DNA from: Paenisporosarcina sp050269735
GTDB lineage: Bacteria > Bacillota > Bacilli > Bacillales_A > Planococcaceae
Reading direction: 5' to 3'
Assembly: GCF_050269735.1 (NCBI RefSeq)
Contig: NZ_JBNNIX010000004.1
Location: forward strand, 124,001-188,000
Length of the DNA: 64,000 bases
Shown here: piece by piece, positions 33,770 to 42,672 of the stretch
Layout of the letters: every line of letters starts with the position of its first letter
Numbering within the stretch: the stretch's first letter is position 1
Notes under the pieces: model-generated
The model's input: only the letters and a program-made list of their open reading frames with translations
Databases searched by the model: none
What the model was told of the DNA's origin: nothing
Position numbers and translations under genes: made by a program

Positions 33770-35170
33770 ATGGCTAACAAGTTATTTAGAAAGAAAAGCA
33801 TTCAGGATTTATTGCACGCTTCTTCACAAGGTAATACATTACAAAAAGAACTAGGAACATTTGATTTAACGATGCTAGGCATTGGTGCCATTATCGGAAC
33901 AGGAATTTTTGTTTTAACTGGAGCTGGAGCATTAACCGCTGGACCTGGTCTAACATTGTCTTTCGTTATTGCAGGACTTGCATGCTTATTTGCAGCATTG
34001 TCGTATGCTGAATTTGCCTCGACAGTACCAGTTTCCGGCTCAGTTTATACATTCACTTATACGACATTAGGTGAATTCATTGCATTTATTATTGGGTGGG
34101 ATTTAATACTTGAATATTTACTGGCGGTTAGTGCCGTTTCTGTAGGCTGGTCAGGCTATTTCCAATCACTCTTAAGCGGATTTGGTATTAATTTACCGAC
34201 TGTTCTTTCAGCAGCTCCTGGAGCGCTTGAAGGGACTAAAACATTTTTTAATCTTCCAGCATTTATAATTGTAATGCTAATTACATTTTTACTTTCAATC
34301 GGAATCAAGCAATCAAAACGAATCAATAATATCATGGTAGTCATTAAAGTTGCAGTTGTACTAATATTTATTGCTGCTGCGTTTTCTTATGTTAAGCCTG
34401 AAAATTGGCAACCATTTTTGCCGTTTGGTTTTGATGGCGTATTTTCTGCAGCTGCTCTTGTGTTTTTTGCTTTTATTGGATTTGATGCAATTGCTTCAGC
34501 TGCAGAAGAAACTAAAAATCCAAATCGTGATTTACCACGAGGCATTCTTTTATCATTAATTATTTGTACAGTTCTTTACGTGATTGTTACCGCCATCATG
34601 ACTGGTGTTGTGCCGTTCCAACAATTCGAAGGAAATATTGATCACCCAATTTCTTTAGTGTTGCAATATTCAGGTCAAGATTGGATTGCTGGAATTATTG
34701 ATATAGGTGCAATTTTGGGAATGACAACGGTTATGTTGGTCATGTTATACGGCCAGACACGTATCATGTTTGCGATGTCGAGAGATGGTTTAATGCCAGC
34801 GTTCTTTTCAAATATACATGAAAAATACCGTACACCTTATAAAGCAACTTGGTTCTTTGGATTCGTTGCTGCACTATTCGGGGCATTAATACCTTTAGAT
34901 GAACTTGCAAAATTAGTCAACATCGGAACGTTATCAGCGTTCGTTCTAATCTCAGTCGCTGTTATAGTGTTACGAGTAAAACAACCGGATTTACCACGCG
35001 CTTTCCGTTGTCCTGCTGTTCCGGTAATCCCAGGGTTAGCTATTCTGTTCTGTGGGTTTTTAATTCTCCAATTAGGACAAGAAACAATGATTCGTTTCGT
35101 TATTTGGTTGCTAATTGGTGTCGTCATCTACTTTGTTTACTCACAAAAAAATTCCAAGTTGAATAAGTAG
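33770..35170 (+). CDS. APC family amino acid permease (YfnA-like)
   Basis: 466 residues from ATG 33770; AAAGGA lies about 9 nt upstream, while the frame's first start at 33746 has none. About 12 membrane helices. The N-terminal LTMLGIGAIIGTGIFVLTG is the substrate-binding unwound helix motif of the APC superfamily, and FFAFIGFDAIASAAEETKNP is the helix 6 mark of the cationic amino acid transporter branch. Probably imports an amino acid with protons. Monocistronic, with terminator. Confidence 0.87.
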   Translation: MANKLFRKKSIQDLLHASSQGNTLQKELGTFDLTMLGIGAIIGTGIFVLTGAGALTAGPGLTLSFVIAGLACLFAALSYAEFASTVPVSGSVYTFTYTTLGEFIAFIIGWDLILEYLLAVSAVSVGWSGYFQSLLSGFGINLPTVLSAAPGALEGTKTFFNLPAFIIVMLITFLLSIGIKQSKRINNIMVVIKVAVVLIFIAAAFSYVKPENWQPFLPFGFDGVFSAAALVFFAFIGFDAIASAAEETKNPNRDLPRGILLSLIICTVLYVIVTAIMTGVVPFQQFEGNIDHPISLVLQYSGQDWIAGIIDIGAILGMTTVMLVMLYGQTRIMFAMSRDGLMPAFFSNIHEKYRTPYKATWFFGFVAALFGALIPLDELAKLVNIGTLSAFVLISVAVIVLRVKQPDLPRAFRCPAVPVIPGLAILFCGFLILQLGQETMIRFVIWLLIGVVIYFVYSQKNSKLNK

Positions 35171-35220
35171 GAATATTTGTAAAGTGATGTAGAAAATCAA
35201 TTAAATATAAATACCCATAA

Positions 35221-35251
35221 ACACCGCATGTTAATTTGCGGTGTTTTTTTA
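35221..35251 (+). terminator. Terminator after amino acid permease
   Basis: acaccgca (35221-35228) pairs with tgcggtgt (35237-35244), then T7. Confidence 0.85.
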
Positions 35252-35336
35252 TCATTTCTAATTGAATTAAAGGATAATATTCAGTAATGTGGGAACGCTA
35301 ACTCTTGACTAATATTCAATTGAAGGAGGATTTGTG

Positions 35337-35552
35337 ATGCCTAGACCACTGCCAAATGATTCAGCTGATAACAAAGAAAGACTTAACAAAACGATTGACA
35401 ATATGGAAGCAGCAGAAGAAGCAATGGCGTTTGCTGAAGGGAAAGAACTTGCCGCCATCAAGGAAAAAAACGAACGTCGTGAAGAAGCCATAGATGGTTT
35501 AAGAAAAGAAATTATTGAAGAAGGTAAATCTCGAATCAATGGCTACATTTAA
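35337..35552 (+). CDS. tlp: Small acid-soluble spore protein Tlp
   Basis: 71 residues from ATG 35337 (AAGGAGG at 7 nt; GTG 35334 is unlikely). The pattern P.P.DSADNKERL...IDNMEAAEEAM.FA, then KNERREEAIDGLR.EI, is the thioredoxin-like Tlp spore-core protein family; despite the name it is not a thioredoxin. It accumulates in the forespore, probably under sigma-G. A second spore-protein-like gene follows on the same strand. Confidence 0.82.
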   Translation: MPRPLPNDSADNKERLNKTIDNMEAAEEAMAFAEGKELAAIKEKNERREEAIDGLRKEIIEEGKSRINGYI

Positions 35553-35627
35553 TCATACGAAATAGCGATCGCTAAAGGTGGATTGGAAACCACTTGAAAA
35601 ATACTTAACTTAAATTTAGAGTAAAAT

Positions 35628-35665
35628 CTCCGTTTTGAGAAAACATAAAAGAAATCGAAACGGAG
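35628..35665 (+). promoter_or_regulatory. Inverted repeat masking the downstream ribosome binding site
   Basis: ctccgttt (35628-35635) is complementary to aaacggag (35658-35665), and the right arm contains the GGAG of the next gene's ribosome binding site. If formed, the stem would hide it. The 22-nt loop makes it weak. Confidence 0.4.
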
Positions 35666-35675
35666 GTGTCATTTT

Positions 35676-35867
35676 ATGACGAATAATCAAAACAAGCCCG
35701 GTGCATTTACACAATCGGGAACCGATATTGAAGAGGTCAAAAGGAATAACGCAAATTCAGGTTTAACATTCAATCAAGTGAAACAATTGATTGCAAAAAC
35801 TGTGGGAAGCGAACAAGCTGAATTCGGCAGTGAGCAAGTCTTTCCAGAACAACAGAAGAAGAAGTAA
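35676..35867 (+). CDS. Putative gamma-type small acid-soluble spore protein
   Basis: 63 residues, Gln/Asn/Lys-rich. FTQSGTDIEEVKRNNANSG recalls the repeat of SspE (FASETNAQQVRKQNQQS), and the second half FNQVKQLIAKTVGSEQAEFG is less typical. Gamma SASPs are amino acid stores in the spore core. CGGAGGTG lies before the ATG. Adjacent to tlp, which supports a spore role; the assignment is tentative because there is only one clear repeat. Confidence 0.55.
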   Translation: MTNNQNKPGAFTQSGTDIEEVKRNNANSGLTFNQVKQLIAKTVGSEQAEFGSEQVFPEQQKKK

Positions 35868-35871
35868 AGTG

Positions 35872-36072
35872 GGCTGTTTCCATTTTGTGCAACCTGGAAG
35901 GCTAAACTGTCAACCTGGAATTCGAAAGTGTCTACCTGGAATTCCATTCTGTCTACCTAGATGACCAAACTGTCTACCTGGAATTCTATTCCTTGGACAA
36001 TCTTCAAATGAAATATCATGGCTGTTTTCATTTTGTGCAACTTGGAAGGCTAAACTGTCAACCTGGAATTCA
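35872..36072 (+). repeat. 21-bp-period array, ACCTGG family, with internal duplication
   Basis: CCTGG-type cores start at 35893, 35914, 35935, 35956 (CCTAG) and 35977, exactly 21 bp apart, and again at 36041 (CTTGG) and 36062. Bases 35872-35923 are repeated at 36020-36071 with 50 of 52 identical. The start unit ATTTTGTGCAACCTGG (35882-35897) is identical to the end of the array near 11.0 kb. The whole array lies between the SASP-like gene and its terminator at 36084, in the direction of transcription. Confidence 0.9.
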
Positions 36073-36083
36073 AATCTTATGTG

Positions 36084-36114
36084 AAGCAGATGCCTTTTAG
36101 GTATCTGCTTTTAT
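36084..36114 (+). terminator. Terminator after the repeat array
   Basis: aagcagatgcc (36084-36094) pairs with ggtatctgctt (36100-36110) with one wobble, then TTAT. The T-tract is short. Confidence 0.65.
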
Positions 36115-36158
36115 CTTTTATAAATTGTAAGATAGAATTGACGTAAGAGGTGGCTGTG

Positions 36159-38111
36159 ATGAATAAAACAATAGGTGTGTTTGCACATGTCGATGCAGGG
36201 AAGACAACATTGTCCGAGCAAATTCTATATCATACGAAAAGTATTAAGCAAAGAGGGCGTGTGGATCATAAAGACGCTTTCCTCGATAGCCATGATATTG
36301 AGAGACAAAGAGGAATTACTGTATTCGCAGATCAAGCTATATTTACATATAAAGATTCAACGTATTATTTGATTGATAATCCAGGACACGTGGATTTTTC
36401 TCCTGAGATGGAACGTTCTGTTCAAGTAATGGATTATGCCATTGTTATTTTAAGTGCCGTCGAAGGTATTGAAGGACATACGGCAACAATCTGGCAGTTG
36501 CTTCAAAAACATGATGTTCCTACATTTTTCTTTATTAATAAGACGGATCGTACAGGGGCAGATGTGAAAAACGTGGTGCAAGAAATTCAGGAAGACTTTT
36601 CAACGGACGTCATTGATATCACTCAATCTTTTTATGAAGGAGAAATGACAGAAACCCTAATAGAATTTATAGCGGAACGCAATGAAGATCTTTTAGAACT
36701 CTATATGGATAATGGCTATGATAAAGAATTATGGCTAAACGCAATGAAGGCCTTGATTAAGGAAAATAAAGTTTTTCCGTGTGCCAGTGGGTCAGCCTTG
36801 CAGGATATCGGTGTAGTTGAATTTCTGGATAAATTTCATCAATTGACCAAGACGCAATATTCAAGTGATGAAGCATTCTCTGGGAGAGTGTATAAAGTTA
36901 GGCATGATGAAAAAGGTACAAGAATCACTTTCATAAAATTATTAAGCGGAACTTTGAGCGTTAGAGATGAAATAACATATGGTCCGATAGAGCAAGCATT
37001 AACGGAAAAAATCACACAAATACGGGTCTACAATGGGAATAAATTCAAAACGGTAGAACATGTCAAGGCCGGTGAACTTTTTGCAGTTTCAGGATTGACA
37101 AATGCAGTTTCAGGAGATGGATTAGGAACTTTATACGGGAAAGCTGAATATGAAATGGTACCGACATTAAAATCCAAAATTGTCATTCCTCCGTCTGTTC
37201 ATATAAAAGATGCATTGAAGTGTTTTCAACTACTGGATGTGGAAGATCCATCGTTGAATGTGATTTGGGAGGAACGTCTCCAGGAAATTCATATTCATGT
37301 GATGGGTGCAATTCAATTGGAAATTTTGAAACAGCTGGTCGCAGAAAGATTTCATTTTGAAGTTGAATTTGAAGAACCGCAAATACTTTATAAAGAAACC
37401 ATTGACTCGACTACCATAGGGTACGGGCATTTTGAGCCATTGAAACATTATGCCGAAGTGCATTTGAAAATGGTACCTGCTGAGAGAAACAGTGGTATCA
37501 CATTTGATAATGTCTGTCATGCGAATCACTTGTCGGTGGGCAATCAAAACTTGGTCAAGCATCATTTATTGGAGAAGGCGCATAACGGTTTGTTAACCGG
37601 TTCACCGTTGACAGATATTAAGGTAACATTACTAACAGGACGAGCCGACAATATGCATACGTCTGGCGGAGATTTCCGGGAAGCCACATACAGGGCATTG
37701 AGGCAGGGAATGGAAAAAGCATCAAATCTTTTGCTGGAGCCCTTTTATGACTTTAGGATAAAAGTTGACTTGGATCAAATGGGAAAAGTACTTTCTGATA
37801 TTCAAATGGCGCATGGGAGCTTTGATTCACCTAAAACTGAAGGACAGAAAGTGATTTTGACTGGAAAGGTCCCAGTGGCAACCTTTATGAACTACGCAGC
37901 GGAACTTGCTTCTTTTACACAAGGAAAAGGTGTACTTAATTTGTTGTTCGGTGGATATGGGCGATGTCATAACGAAGAAGAAGTCATTCAGAGAATTGCT
38001 TACAATAAAGATGCAGACCCTGAATATAGTTCATCCTCGATTTTCTGCGTAAAAGGAAAAGGCTACACAGTTTCTTGGGAGCAGGCAGAAGAACAAATGC
38101 ATTGTTTATAA
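36159..38111 (+). CDS. TetM-like ribosomal protection GTPase family
   Basis: 650 residues from ATG 36159 (AAGAGGTGG upstream). EF-G fold with G1 AHVDAGKTT, G2 RGITVF, G3 DNPGHVDF, G4 NKTD, then domains II-V; the C-terminal domain contains GGYGRCH. The length is that of TetM/TetO and shorter than EF-G. TetM removes tetracycline from the ribosome. Chromosomal copies in Bacillales are divergent translation-factor GTPases, and resistance is unproven. The methyltransferase gene follows after 21 nt. Confidence 0.85.
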   Translation: MNKTIGVFAHVDAGKTTLSEQILYHTKSIKQRGRVDHKDAFLDSHDIERQRGITVFADQAIFTYKDSTYYLIDNPGHVDFSPEMERSVQVMDYAIVILSAVEGIEGHTATIWQLLQKHDVPTFFFINKTDRTGADVKNVVQEIQEDFSTDVIDITQSFYEGEMTETLIEFIAERNEDLLELYMDNGYDKELWLNAMKALIKENKVFPCASGSALQDIGVVEFLDKFHQLTKTQYSSDEAFSGRVYKVRHDEKGTRITFIKLLSGTLSVRDEITYGPIEQALTEKITQIRVYNGNKFKTVEHVKAGELFAVSGLTNAVSGDGLGTLYGKAEYEMVPTLKSKIVIPPSVHIKDALKCFQLLDVEDPSLNVIWEERLQEIHIHVMGAIQLEILKQLVAERFHFEVEFEEPQILYKETIDSTTIGYGHFEPLKHYAEVHLKMVPAERNSGITFDNVCHANHLSVGNQNLVKHHLLEKAHNGLLTGSPLTDIKVTLLTGRADNMHTSGGDFREATYRALRQGMEKASNLLLEPFYDFRIKVDLDQMGKVLSDIQMAHGSFDSPKTEGQKVILTGKVPVATFMNYAAELASFTQGKGVLNLLFGGYGRCHNEEEVIQRIAYNKDADPEYSSSSIFCVKGKGYTVSWEQAEEQMHCL

Positions 38112-38132
38112 TGCAGGAATAGAGGGTTTTTC

Positions 38133-38780
38133 ATGAGTGAGAAGGAAATGGATAGAACGCTTCGTATTAAAACGGCAGGAACACTCGAAGTGCTGAATCA
38201 GTCCGTGCATTATAATCGATATGAAGCAACACCCTATAGTGCTTTAGATGAACTGTTCAACCATTATGAATTAACAAAGGGCAATCGAATAGTGGATGTT
38301 GGGTGTGGCAAAGGTCGACTGTCTTTTTATATTCATCATCATTTTCAAATACCAACTCTAGGGATTGAAATGAGTGGCAAACTTTATCAAGATGCACTAG
38401 AAAATTTGCAGAGCTACGATATAAATGGGAAGAAAACGAAGGGACTAATTACATTCGAACGATGTCTTGCTGAGGACTACAAAATCGATTCCAGAGATGA
38501 TGTATTCTATTTCTTCAATCCTTTTTCTGAACAAATTTTCATGAAGTTTGTTGGAAATATTCTTGATTCGGTGGATAAGCATAAAAGATCAATCGACCTA
38601 ATTCTTTACTATCCATCCTCATCGTATCTTTTGTTTCTCGAAACAAGGACAACCTTCAAATTTCTAAAAGAAGTCAGAGTACCAGAGCTATATGATCAAA
38701 ATGAAAATGAACGATTCATGATTTTTCATCTACCTTTGATGAATCCCAAAATAGAACGTGAAGAGCAAAAGACAAACTAA
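38133..38780 (+). CDS. Class I SAM-dependent methyltransferase
   Basis: 215 residues with motif I VDVGCGKGRLSFY (SAM binding), motif II LGIEMSG, and FYFFNPFSE in the place of the motif IV catalytic strand. The substrate is unknown. It follows the TetM-like gene by 21 nt on the same strand and is followed by a small gene after 27 nt, so the three may be an operon. A link to the ribosome is possible but not shown. Confidence 0.82.
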   Translation: MSEKEMDRTLRIKTAGTLEVLNQSVHYNRYEATPYSALDELFNHYELTKGNRIVDVGCGKGRLSFYIHHHFQIPTLGIEMSGKLYQDALENLQSYDINGKKTKGLITFERCLAEDYKIDSRDDVFYFFNPFSEQIFMKFVGNILDSVDKHKRSIDLILYYPSSSYLLFLETRTTFKFLKEVRVPELYDQNENERFMIFHLPLMNPKIEREEQKTN

Positions 38781-38807
38781 ACTAAAAAATGAAATGAGGA
38801 TGAGCTT

Positions 38808-39092
38808 ATGACGAAGGTGAATGAACTGGATGGAGCAAAAGTAATTAAACAAACGAAAAATGATGGAACACAAAAATTAAGTACGATGTATTTTGAAGAA
38901 AAAGATGGCAAGACAATTGAAGTACAAATAACGGCGTTAGCCATTACAAAGTACGAAGAAGAACGTGGGTATTATTTGTTCATGTGTGATAGCGACTGGA
39001 CAGTTCAGGACGATCATCATCTGCAATCACTTGAAGAGGCAATCGTTTGGGCAGAAAAGAATTTTGATGTGACTGAAAAAGAATGGATTTAG
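38808..39092 (+). CDS. Hypothetical protein
   Basis: 94 residues, acidic, predicted alpha/beta (QKLSTMYFEEKDGKTIEVQI, then GYYLFMCDSDWTVQDDHHLQSLEEAIVWAEKNF). No signal or membrane segment and no family I recognise. ATGAGGATGAG precedes the ATG. Probably the last gene of the TetM-like operon. Confidence 0.65.
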   Translation: MTKVNELDGAKVIKQTKNDGTQKLSTMYFEEKDGKTIEVQITALAITKYEEERGYYLFMCDSDWTVQDDHHLQSLEEAIVWAEKNFDVTEKEWI

Positions 39093-39212
39093 ACGTAATT
39101 ACTCCAAATAGGTATGGGCATTTATAGATAAAGCCTTATAAAGATTGTCAAACTTGTGGAATGCCACTTTCGAAGGATGCTGTAGGTGGCGGTACAGAAA
39201 AGAATTTGCCTT

Positions 39213-39247
39213 AAAAAGTTGGTTCCAGTAATGGACCAACTTTTTAT
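39213..39247 (+). terminator. Terminator of the TetM-like operon
   Basis: aaaaagttggttcca pairs with tggaccaacttttt (one bulged T) around GTAA; TTTT follows. It lies 120 nt after the last gene. From here to the promoter at 39467 I see nothing else. Confidence 0.75.
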
Positions 39248-39466
39248 TGTGGAATTTCAAAAAGCGAAAGAATAGTAATCTTTTTAGTCAAGATTTCCAG
39301 TTTTGCATAAGTAAAAGCAACCATTATTGATGCTTGTCTAATCATGAATTGTATCTTCTTTTTTATTCAATGATGAAGTTATACTTTCTTTGAATGTCCT
39401 GCTGTACATTCCATAACTCATCTCTTTTGGAAACACAACTATTTCTGATCTAGACACTTTGCTTAC

Positions 39467-39495
39467 TTGACAATTTAGAGTTACGAAAATATAAT
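39467..39495 (+). promoter_or_regulatory. Consensus sigma-A promoter of ribA-ribD-HAD
   Basis: TTGACA (39467-39472), 17-nt spacer, TATAAT (39490-39495): a perfect consensus. No FMN riboswitch (RFN element) is present between it and the start codon, only about 45 nt of leader. Confidence 0.88.
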
Positions 39496-39546
39496 TACTT
39501 ACATAAAGTAACTTATATAGATAGTTAGAAAAAGGGGGAAAATAGA

Positions 39547-40311
39547 ATGAACGATATTCAAATGGTTTCCAAAGAAGCTCTTCCAATATTAAAAGATAAA
39601 ATAAAATTAATAAAAAAAGATGATGGTGCCGTTTATTTAGTCGGCCCCATTCGCCTACCTGTCAATTTGTATGGGGAAACGGTCATATTCCAATGGTACT
39701 GCTGGTTGAATAGTAAGCATGAAAACGAAGATTTTCAACAAATCATCGATAATTTATCTTCTGCCAATCTTGCAGAATATCAGCAATCAAGCGTCCTAGT
39801 GTATGGGGACTTTGAAAATGATGAAGATGCCCTAATCAGGATGCACTCCATTTGTCACACTGGTGATATTTTTGGTAGTAAAAGATGTGATTGCGGATTT
39901 CAATTGAAACAATCCATGCAAATGATTGTCGATCATGGTTCAGGAGCTTTGTTTTACTTAGCAAATCATGAAGGCAGAGGAATCGGCTTATTCAGCAAAG
40001 CCATGGCATATATACTTCAGGAAAATGGCTACGATACAGTGGAAGCGAACGAAAGCCTCGGTTTTGTGGATGATTCTCGCAATTATGATGATGCCATCCA
40101 AGTACTCAAAGTATTACGTGCTAAACCCGTTACTTTGTTGACAAATAATCCGAAAAAACTAGCTGCATTGGTTGATGCCGGTATGCCAATTTCAGGTCGT
40201 ACACCTTTATGGGGAGATGTTTCCGAATTCAATGAAGCTTACTTGCAAACGAAGATCAAACGCTCGGGACACTTAGAAATCGAGGATGAAGGGACTTGTC
40301 CGAATGACTAA
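39547..40311 (+). CDS. ribA: GTP cyclohydrolase II
   Basis: 254 residues. Zinc Cys cluster in CHTGDIFGSKRCDCGFQL, GTP-binding ANHEGRGIGL, and LLTNNPKK near the C-terminus. It opens GTP to the pyrimidine precursor of riboflavin. It lacks the RibB (DHBP synthase) domain fused in the normal Bacillus RibA; the first 75 residues are a different leader. Strong promoter upstream; ribD overlaps its end by 8 bp. Confidence 0.88.
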   Translation: MNDIQMVSKEALPILKDKIKLIKKDDGAVYLVGPIRLPVNLYGETVIFQWYCWLNSKHENEDFQQIIDNLSSANLAEYQQSSVLVYGDFENDEDALIRMHSICHTGDIFGSKRCDCGFQLKQSMQMIVDHGSGALFYLANHEGRGIGLFSKAMAYILQENGYDTVEANESLGFVDDSRNYDDAIQVLKVLRAKPVTLLTNNPKKLAALVDAGMPISGRTPLWGDVSEFNEAYLQTKIKRSGHLEIEDEGTCPND

Positions 40312-41398
40312 TCATGAATTTTATATGGATTTGGCCATTAATAACGCAAGAGCAATGAAGGGCCAAACAGATCCGAATCCACTGGTTGGTTCAGTCATTG
40401 TAAATGACAATCGAATTGTTGGTGTCGGAGCTCATTTGAAAACTGGCGAACCTCATGCAGAAATTCATGCACTGCGCATGGCAGGGGACAAAGCGAGGGG
40501 GGGAACTATTTATGTCACACTCGAACCTTGCTCCCACCACGGGCGTACGGGTCCTTGTGCAGTGGCGATTGTGGAAGCAGGCTTAAAGAAAGTGGTTATC
40601 GCAACGCTCGATCCTAACCCGATGGTCTCAGGACGTGGTGTGAAAATTCTTGAAGATGCAGGAATTGAAGTAATAGTTGGCATTCAAGAAGATGCATCAA
40701 AGAAAATGAATGAAGTATTTAATAAGTTTATCGTCGAAAATCGACCTTTCGTCACTTTAAAAGCAGGCATTACGTTAGATGGAAAAATTGCCACACACTC
40801 TTCTGATAGCAAATGGATTACGTCTGAAGAAGCAAGAAATGATGTTCATAAACTACGAAATGAAAACTTGGCTATCTTAGTTGGAGTTAATACGGTCATA
40901 GCGGACAACCCAGAATTAACAACGAGAATACCAAACGGACGAAATCCAATCCGAATTATATTGGATTCAACATTGAAAATTCCTTTGGAGAGCAAGGTTG
41001 TAACAGACAAACTTGCAGATACCTGGATTTTTACCAGTGCGAATTATGATACAGATAAGAAAAATGCCCTTGAGAAATTGGGTATTTCGGTATTTTCTAC
41101 TTCAGATTCAAAACAAGTAAACCCACTTGAAGTTATGAAGGTAATGGGAGAAAAAGGGGTTTCATCCGTATTGATTGAAGGTGGCGGAACAATCAATGCT
41201 GCTTTTTTAGAAAACAAACTAATCGATAAAGCCATTATTTATATGGCACCGAAATTAATCGGGGGTTATCTTGCTCCTACATTCATGGAAGGTCCAGGAA
41301 TTGAAAAAATGGCTGATGCTGTTGAATTAGTTGATACTGATTTTATGAAAATCGGGAAAGATTTTAAATTTACCGGATATCCAGTATATAAAATTTGA
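40304..41398 (+). CDS. ribD: RibD, pyrimidine deaminase/reductase
   Basis: 364 residues from ATG 40304, overlapping ribA by 8 bp. The N-terminal zinc deaminase has HAEIHAL and PCSHHGRTGPC; the C-terminal RibD_C reductase has TLKAGITLDGKIATHSSDSKW and IEGGGTINAAFL. Together with RibA it yields 5-amino-6-ribitylamino-uracil 5'-phosphate. ribE and ribH are not next to it, so this is not the standard ribDEAH operon. Confidence 0.92.
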   Translation: MTNHEFYMDLAINNARAMKGQTDPNPLVGSVIVNDNRIVGVGAHLKTGEPHAEIHALRMAGDKARGGTIYVTLEPCSHHGRTGPCAVAIVEAGLKKVVIATLDPNPMVSGRGVKILEDAGIEVIVGIQEDASKKMNEVFNKFIVENRPFVTLKAGITLDGKIATHSSDSKWITSEEARNDVHKLRNENLAILVGVNTVIADNPELTTRIPNGRNPIRIILDSTLKIPLESKVVTDKLADTWIFTSANYDTDKKNALEKLGISVFSTSDSKQVNPLEVMKVMGEKGVSSVLIEGGGTINAAFLENKLIDKAIIYMAPKLIGGYLAPTFMEGPGIEKMADAVELVDTDFMKIGKDFKFTGYPVYKI

Positions 41399-41421
41399 AT
41401 TGAAGATTGAGGGATTCGATA

Positions 41422-41991
41422 ATGAAATTTGGCTTTGATATAGATGATACACTCATTAAATTGAGAGAACATGCTTTTCATATTTATAATAAAAATTTAA
41501 AACAAAATATACCAATCGACGTTTTTCATGAACTAAATAGAGTTGAAATACATGAACCTTTCGGATTGGATGCACAACAGGGTTCTGACATGTGGAATCG
41601 TTCCTTGGAAGAAATTTATTATACTGCATGTCCACCATATCCCGGTGCTGTCGAAGCATTGGTAGAACTGACTAACCAGGGGCATGAAATTTACTATATA
41701 ACTGCTAGACCAAGAAAACATGGAGAACGTACGAAAAAATGGATGATTGAACAAGGGTTTCCTGTACAAGATGACCGATTCTTTTGTGGCATGAAGGATC
41801 AGGAGAAAGTCGAAATCATTCAATCCTTGCAACTTGATTATTATTTTGATGATAAGCCAGATGTTTTAAATACGCTTACTTCAGATCAGCTCAGAGCTTT
41901 TGTTATGAATCAATCCTACAACCAGCATTTGACCATTCCAAGAATTGTAGACTGGTCGGAATTGCCAAAGATTATCGAAAATATTGATTAG
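41422..41991 (+). CDS. HAD-family nucleotidase/phosphatase (YqfW-like)
   Basis: 189 residues from ATG 41422 with GAGGGAT upstream. The HAD motifs are FDIDDTL (nucleophile Asp) at residues 4-10, YITARP, and FDDKPDV. It resembles 5'(3')-deoxyribonucleotidase-type HADs such as B. subtilis YqfW. It starts 23 nt after ribD. HAD phosphatases do the missing dephosphorylation step in riboflavin synthesis, so it could act on the RibD product; a nucleotidase unrelated to riboflavin is the alternative. Confidence 0.8.
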   Translation: MKFGFDIDDTLIKLREHAFHIYNKNLKQNIPIDVFHELNRVEIHEPFGLDAQQGSDMWNRSLEEIYYTACPPYPGAVEALVELTNQGHEIYYITARPRKHGERTKKWMIEQGFPVQDDRFFCGMKDQEKVEIIQSLQLDYYFDDKPDVLNTLTSDQLRAFVMNQSYNQHLTIPRIVDWSELPKIIENID

Positions 41992-42171
41992 AAAGAACGG
42001 TCAATATAACTTTAATTCATCTCTATTCGTGAAACAGCGTATGTGAGTCTTCAGAAAATGGTACAATACTAAGTATAGGAAATTCTTTAGACTGCTTGAA
42101 TGTTTTTTATCCACTATGGTTTCATATACACTGATAAGCAAATATGAATTTTTCGATAATAAATAAATGAG

Positions 42172-42204
42172 AAAACATCAGCTGAGAAGTGCTGAGTTTT
42201 TTTA
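42172..42204 (+). terminator. Terminator after the rib-HAD operon
   Basis: aaaacatcagc (42172-42182) pairs with gctgagtttt (42191-42200) with one bulge, then T. The HEAT-repeat gene starts 20 nt later. The region 41992-42171 is AT-rich with no gene. Confidence 0.6.
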
Positions 42205-42223
42205 TTAAAGGAGATAGATATAC

Positions 42224-42664
42224 ATGACTAACAAAGTACAAAATGAACTACCAGAAAATTACGAAGAACTGAAAAAGGAAGCAAACCGCACCTCTAGTTG
42301 GAGAGCGCGTTTTGATGCAGTTGAAGAATTGGGCCAGCACAAGCACAGTAAAGTGATTGATGTTCTTACAAACCGTATGAACAACGATCCTGTTTTTAAA
42401 GTACAAGAGGCAGCTTACAGACAACTTAAAAATTTCGGTGAAGATGTTGAAAAACCGAAGCAAACAAAATTCGATATCATTAAAGGAACTTCTAAAATTT
42501 TGTTGCGCATTAAAAAGAGTTTGCCTGCTGATCATTCATACGAAGAGTTTAAAGAGAAATTGAAAAAAATGAGACTTGATGTATTTGATGCGTACGAAGG
42601 TGAAAAAGGCGGAGAATTTGACAAGTGGCTTGAAACTGAATGGGCTTCCCTGTTAAAAAAATAA
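42224..42664 (+). CDS. HEAT-repeat protein
   Basis: 146 residues. SSWRARFDAVEELGQHKHSKVIDVLTNRMNNDPVFKVQEAAYRQLKNFG spans about two HEAT repeats (residues 25-75), the rest being a charged helical tail. HEAT repeats bind proteins; the partner is unknown. AAAGGAG lies before the ATG. Monocistronic, ending in a shared terminator. Confidence 0.78.
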   Translation: MTNKVQNELPENYEELKKEANRTSSWRARFDAVEELGQHKHSKVIDVLTNRMNNDPVFKVQEAAYRQLKNFGEDVEKPKQTKFDIIKGTSKILLRIKKSLPADHSYEEFKEKLKKMRLDVFDAYEGEKGGEFDKWLETEWASLLKK

Positions 42665-42672
42665 ATACAACA

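Noticed and set aside
39093..39546. FMN riboswitch before ribA
   Set aside because: None of the conserved RFN words are present; the leader after the promoter is only about 45 nt.
39338..39586. 82-codon minus-strand frame before ribA
   Set aside because: It overlaps the ribA promoter and start and has no binding site or recognisable protein features.
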